DNA of 37,558 bases from a virus, in the IMG/VR virus record IMGVR_UViG_3300017963_000150, positions 1 through 37,558 of that record; one strand, written 5' to 3'. Shown here piece after piece: positions 36,721-37,558 of the stretch (the stretch's first letter is position 1; every line of letters begins with the position of its first letter). The position numbers were made by a program, and so were the translations under genes. The notes beneath the pieces were generated by a model. The model was not told where the DNA came from, did no database searches, and saw nothing but the letters and a program-made list of their open reading frames with translations.

Positions 36721-37558
36721 AACTCTTATATCCTGCTTTTAAAGCTGCTTCTAAATTTTCCTGAGGAATATAACCCATTTCTCCACTAGGAGACTGTACT
36801 TTTACTGATCCAATTGGAATGTTTTGTTCTTTTGTCTCAACTGTTTCAGCAGGTACATCAGTAGTAAATTCTTTTGAAAGTTTATCAAGTTCGGGGCCTA
36901 CTCTTTCTTGAATTTGTTCTGCTAAATCATAAGGAGGAACACCATTGTTTTCTTTAATTATGCTTCTCATCTCCTTAGCTCTTAAAAAATTGCCTTCATT
37001 CATTATCTTTAAATTTCTTAATACTCTATTCCTACCTTCCTGTGATTGGGAGAGATTAGGGATAGCTTTTAAAAACATTTGTACTTCGAAATTAGTCACT
37101 CTACTACCAAATATTTGACGGGCATTTTTTAACATATCTACTGAAAGCTTTTCAAATTCTTGTGAATCTGGGTTTTTTAAAGATTCTATATCTAAACCGA
37201 ACTTTTTTAAAGCGGCATTAAAAGCTCCGGGGATTAGTGTTCCTTTATCATTTAATTTTTGCATCCGATCATATCTCATGGCGTTTTCTTGAGCTGATTT
37301 CTCTGTTTCAAGAATGTCCTTTCTAACTTCTTTAGTTTCCTTAAATCTAGATGCCTTTTCTCTTGCAGTTTCTTTTCCTTTAGCCATCTCTAATTGCGCT
37401 AATTTAATAGCTTGATCTTCTGTTAATCCCAGTTTAGAAATATCTGTGCCTTGACCGTCCTCTTCTGGACCTCCAAGTATTTGTGAAAGAGCCTGACCGA
37501 AAGCTTGTCTCTGCGGAGCTTGCAATTTTTGTTTTAAAGCTTCCTGCTGCATTTGAGG
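36710..37558 (-). CDS. Internal virion / DNA-ejection protein, C-terminal part (gene crosses the circle join)
   Basis: The gene continues from position 1 (N-terminal 97 codons at 291-1) into 37435 and ends at 36710; bases 37436-37558 repeat 1-123. Whole length about 338 residues. It is helical and charged (LAQLEMAKGKETAREKASRF; MLKNARQIFGSRVTNFEVQM; GNFLRAKEMRSIIKENNG), with a C-terminal piece (VKVQSPSGEMGYIPQENLEA) that looks like a small beta-hairpin motif. An ejection or internal-core role is inferred from position. Confidence 0.68.
   Translation of the reverse strand, partial: PQMQQEALKQKLQAPQRQAFGQALSQILGGPEEDGQGTDISKLGLTEDQAIKLAQLEMAKGKETAREKASRFKETKEVRKDILETEKSAQENAMRYDRMQKLNDKGTLIPGAFNAALKKFGLDIESLKNPDSQEFEKLSVDMLKNARQIFGSRVTNFEVQMFLKAIPNLSQSQEGRNRVLRNLKIMNEGNFLRAKEMRSIIKENNGVPPYDLAEQIQERVGPELDKLSKEFTTDVPAETVETKEQNIPIGSVKVQSPSGEMGYIPQENLEAALKAGYKSYGN
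37436..37558. repeat. Terminal direct repeat, copy 2 (circular overlap)
   Basis: Exact copy of positions 1-123. Removing one copy gives a 37,435-bp circle with an intact gene across the join. Confidence 0.93.

Noticed and set aside
1-37558. tRNA genes, CRISPR arrays, integrase, RNA or DNA polymerase
   Set aside because: No cloverleaf, spacer-repeat pattern or diagnostic motif was seen on either strand by reading; a tRNAscan or HMM run would be the decisive test.

Overview
The window is a complete, circularly permuted genome of an AT-rich, short-tailed (podovirus-like) dsDNA phage. The first 123 bases recur exactly at the end (37436-37558), and one reading frame runs across that join, so the unique circle is 37,435 bp. 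The virion genes are a P22-like portal, a large terminase, an N4-gp56-family major capsid protein, T7 gp11/gp12-like tail tube proteins, ejection proteins and several adhesins. No integrase, RNA polymerase, DNA polymerase, tRNA, CRISPR array or recognisable endolysin was seen.

Layout. Nearly all virion genes are on the minus strand and read from high to low coordinates. 34966-24974 carries tail fibres and adhesins built from shared modules: N-terminal anchors, pectin-lyase-like beta-helices, C1q-like and ConA-like domains. 24336-22257 (plus) is an early module with an ERF annealing protein and a YqaJ/lambda-type exonuclease. It diverges from an HTH repressor (22205-21900). Next come a probable oop-like small RNA (plus), a replication initiator gene with three internal 22-bp iterons (probable origin), an Hc1-like histone-domain protein, a RusA resolvase, small and large terminase, and the portal. 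After these lie a run of tiny genes, a scaffold-like protein, the capsid, the tail tube genes and, across the circle join, the ejection proteins.

Most unusual content. (1) The capsid gene is split by two related group I introns, each with a LAGLIDADG endonuclease gene; P1 and P10 guide pairings fix all splice sites and restore an uninterrupted 315-residue capsid. (2) The large terminase contains an intein immediately before its last nuclease aspartate. A complete HNH endonuclease gene with its own ribosome binding site lies inside the intein in a different frame, while the terminase frame stays open throughout. (3) A plus-strand accessory island (10285-11720) encodes a protein ending in a polybasic stretch plus the CaaX box Cys-Thr-Ile-Leu. 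Such boxes are prenylated only by eukaryotic enzymes, so this looks like an effector carried by a phage of an intracellular bacterium. A diverged partial paralogue lies beside it.

Host. The CaaX-ended protein and the Hc1-like protein (a family best known from Chlamydiota, also in Bacteroidota) suggest a bacterium living inside eukaryotic cells, for example an amoeba-associated chlamydia or a Legionella-like organism. This is inference; nothing in the window identifies the host directly.
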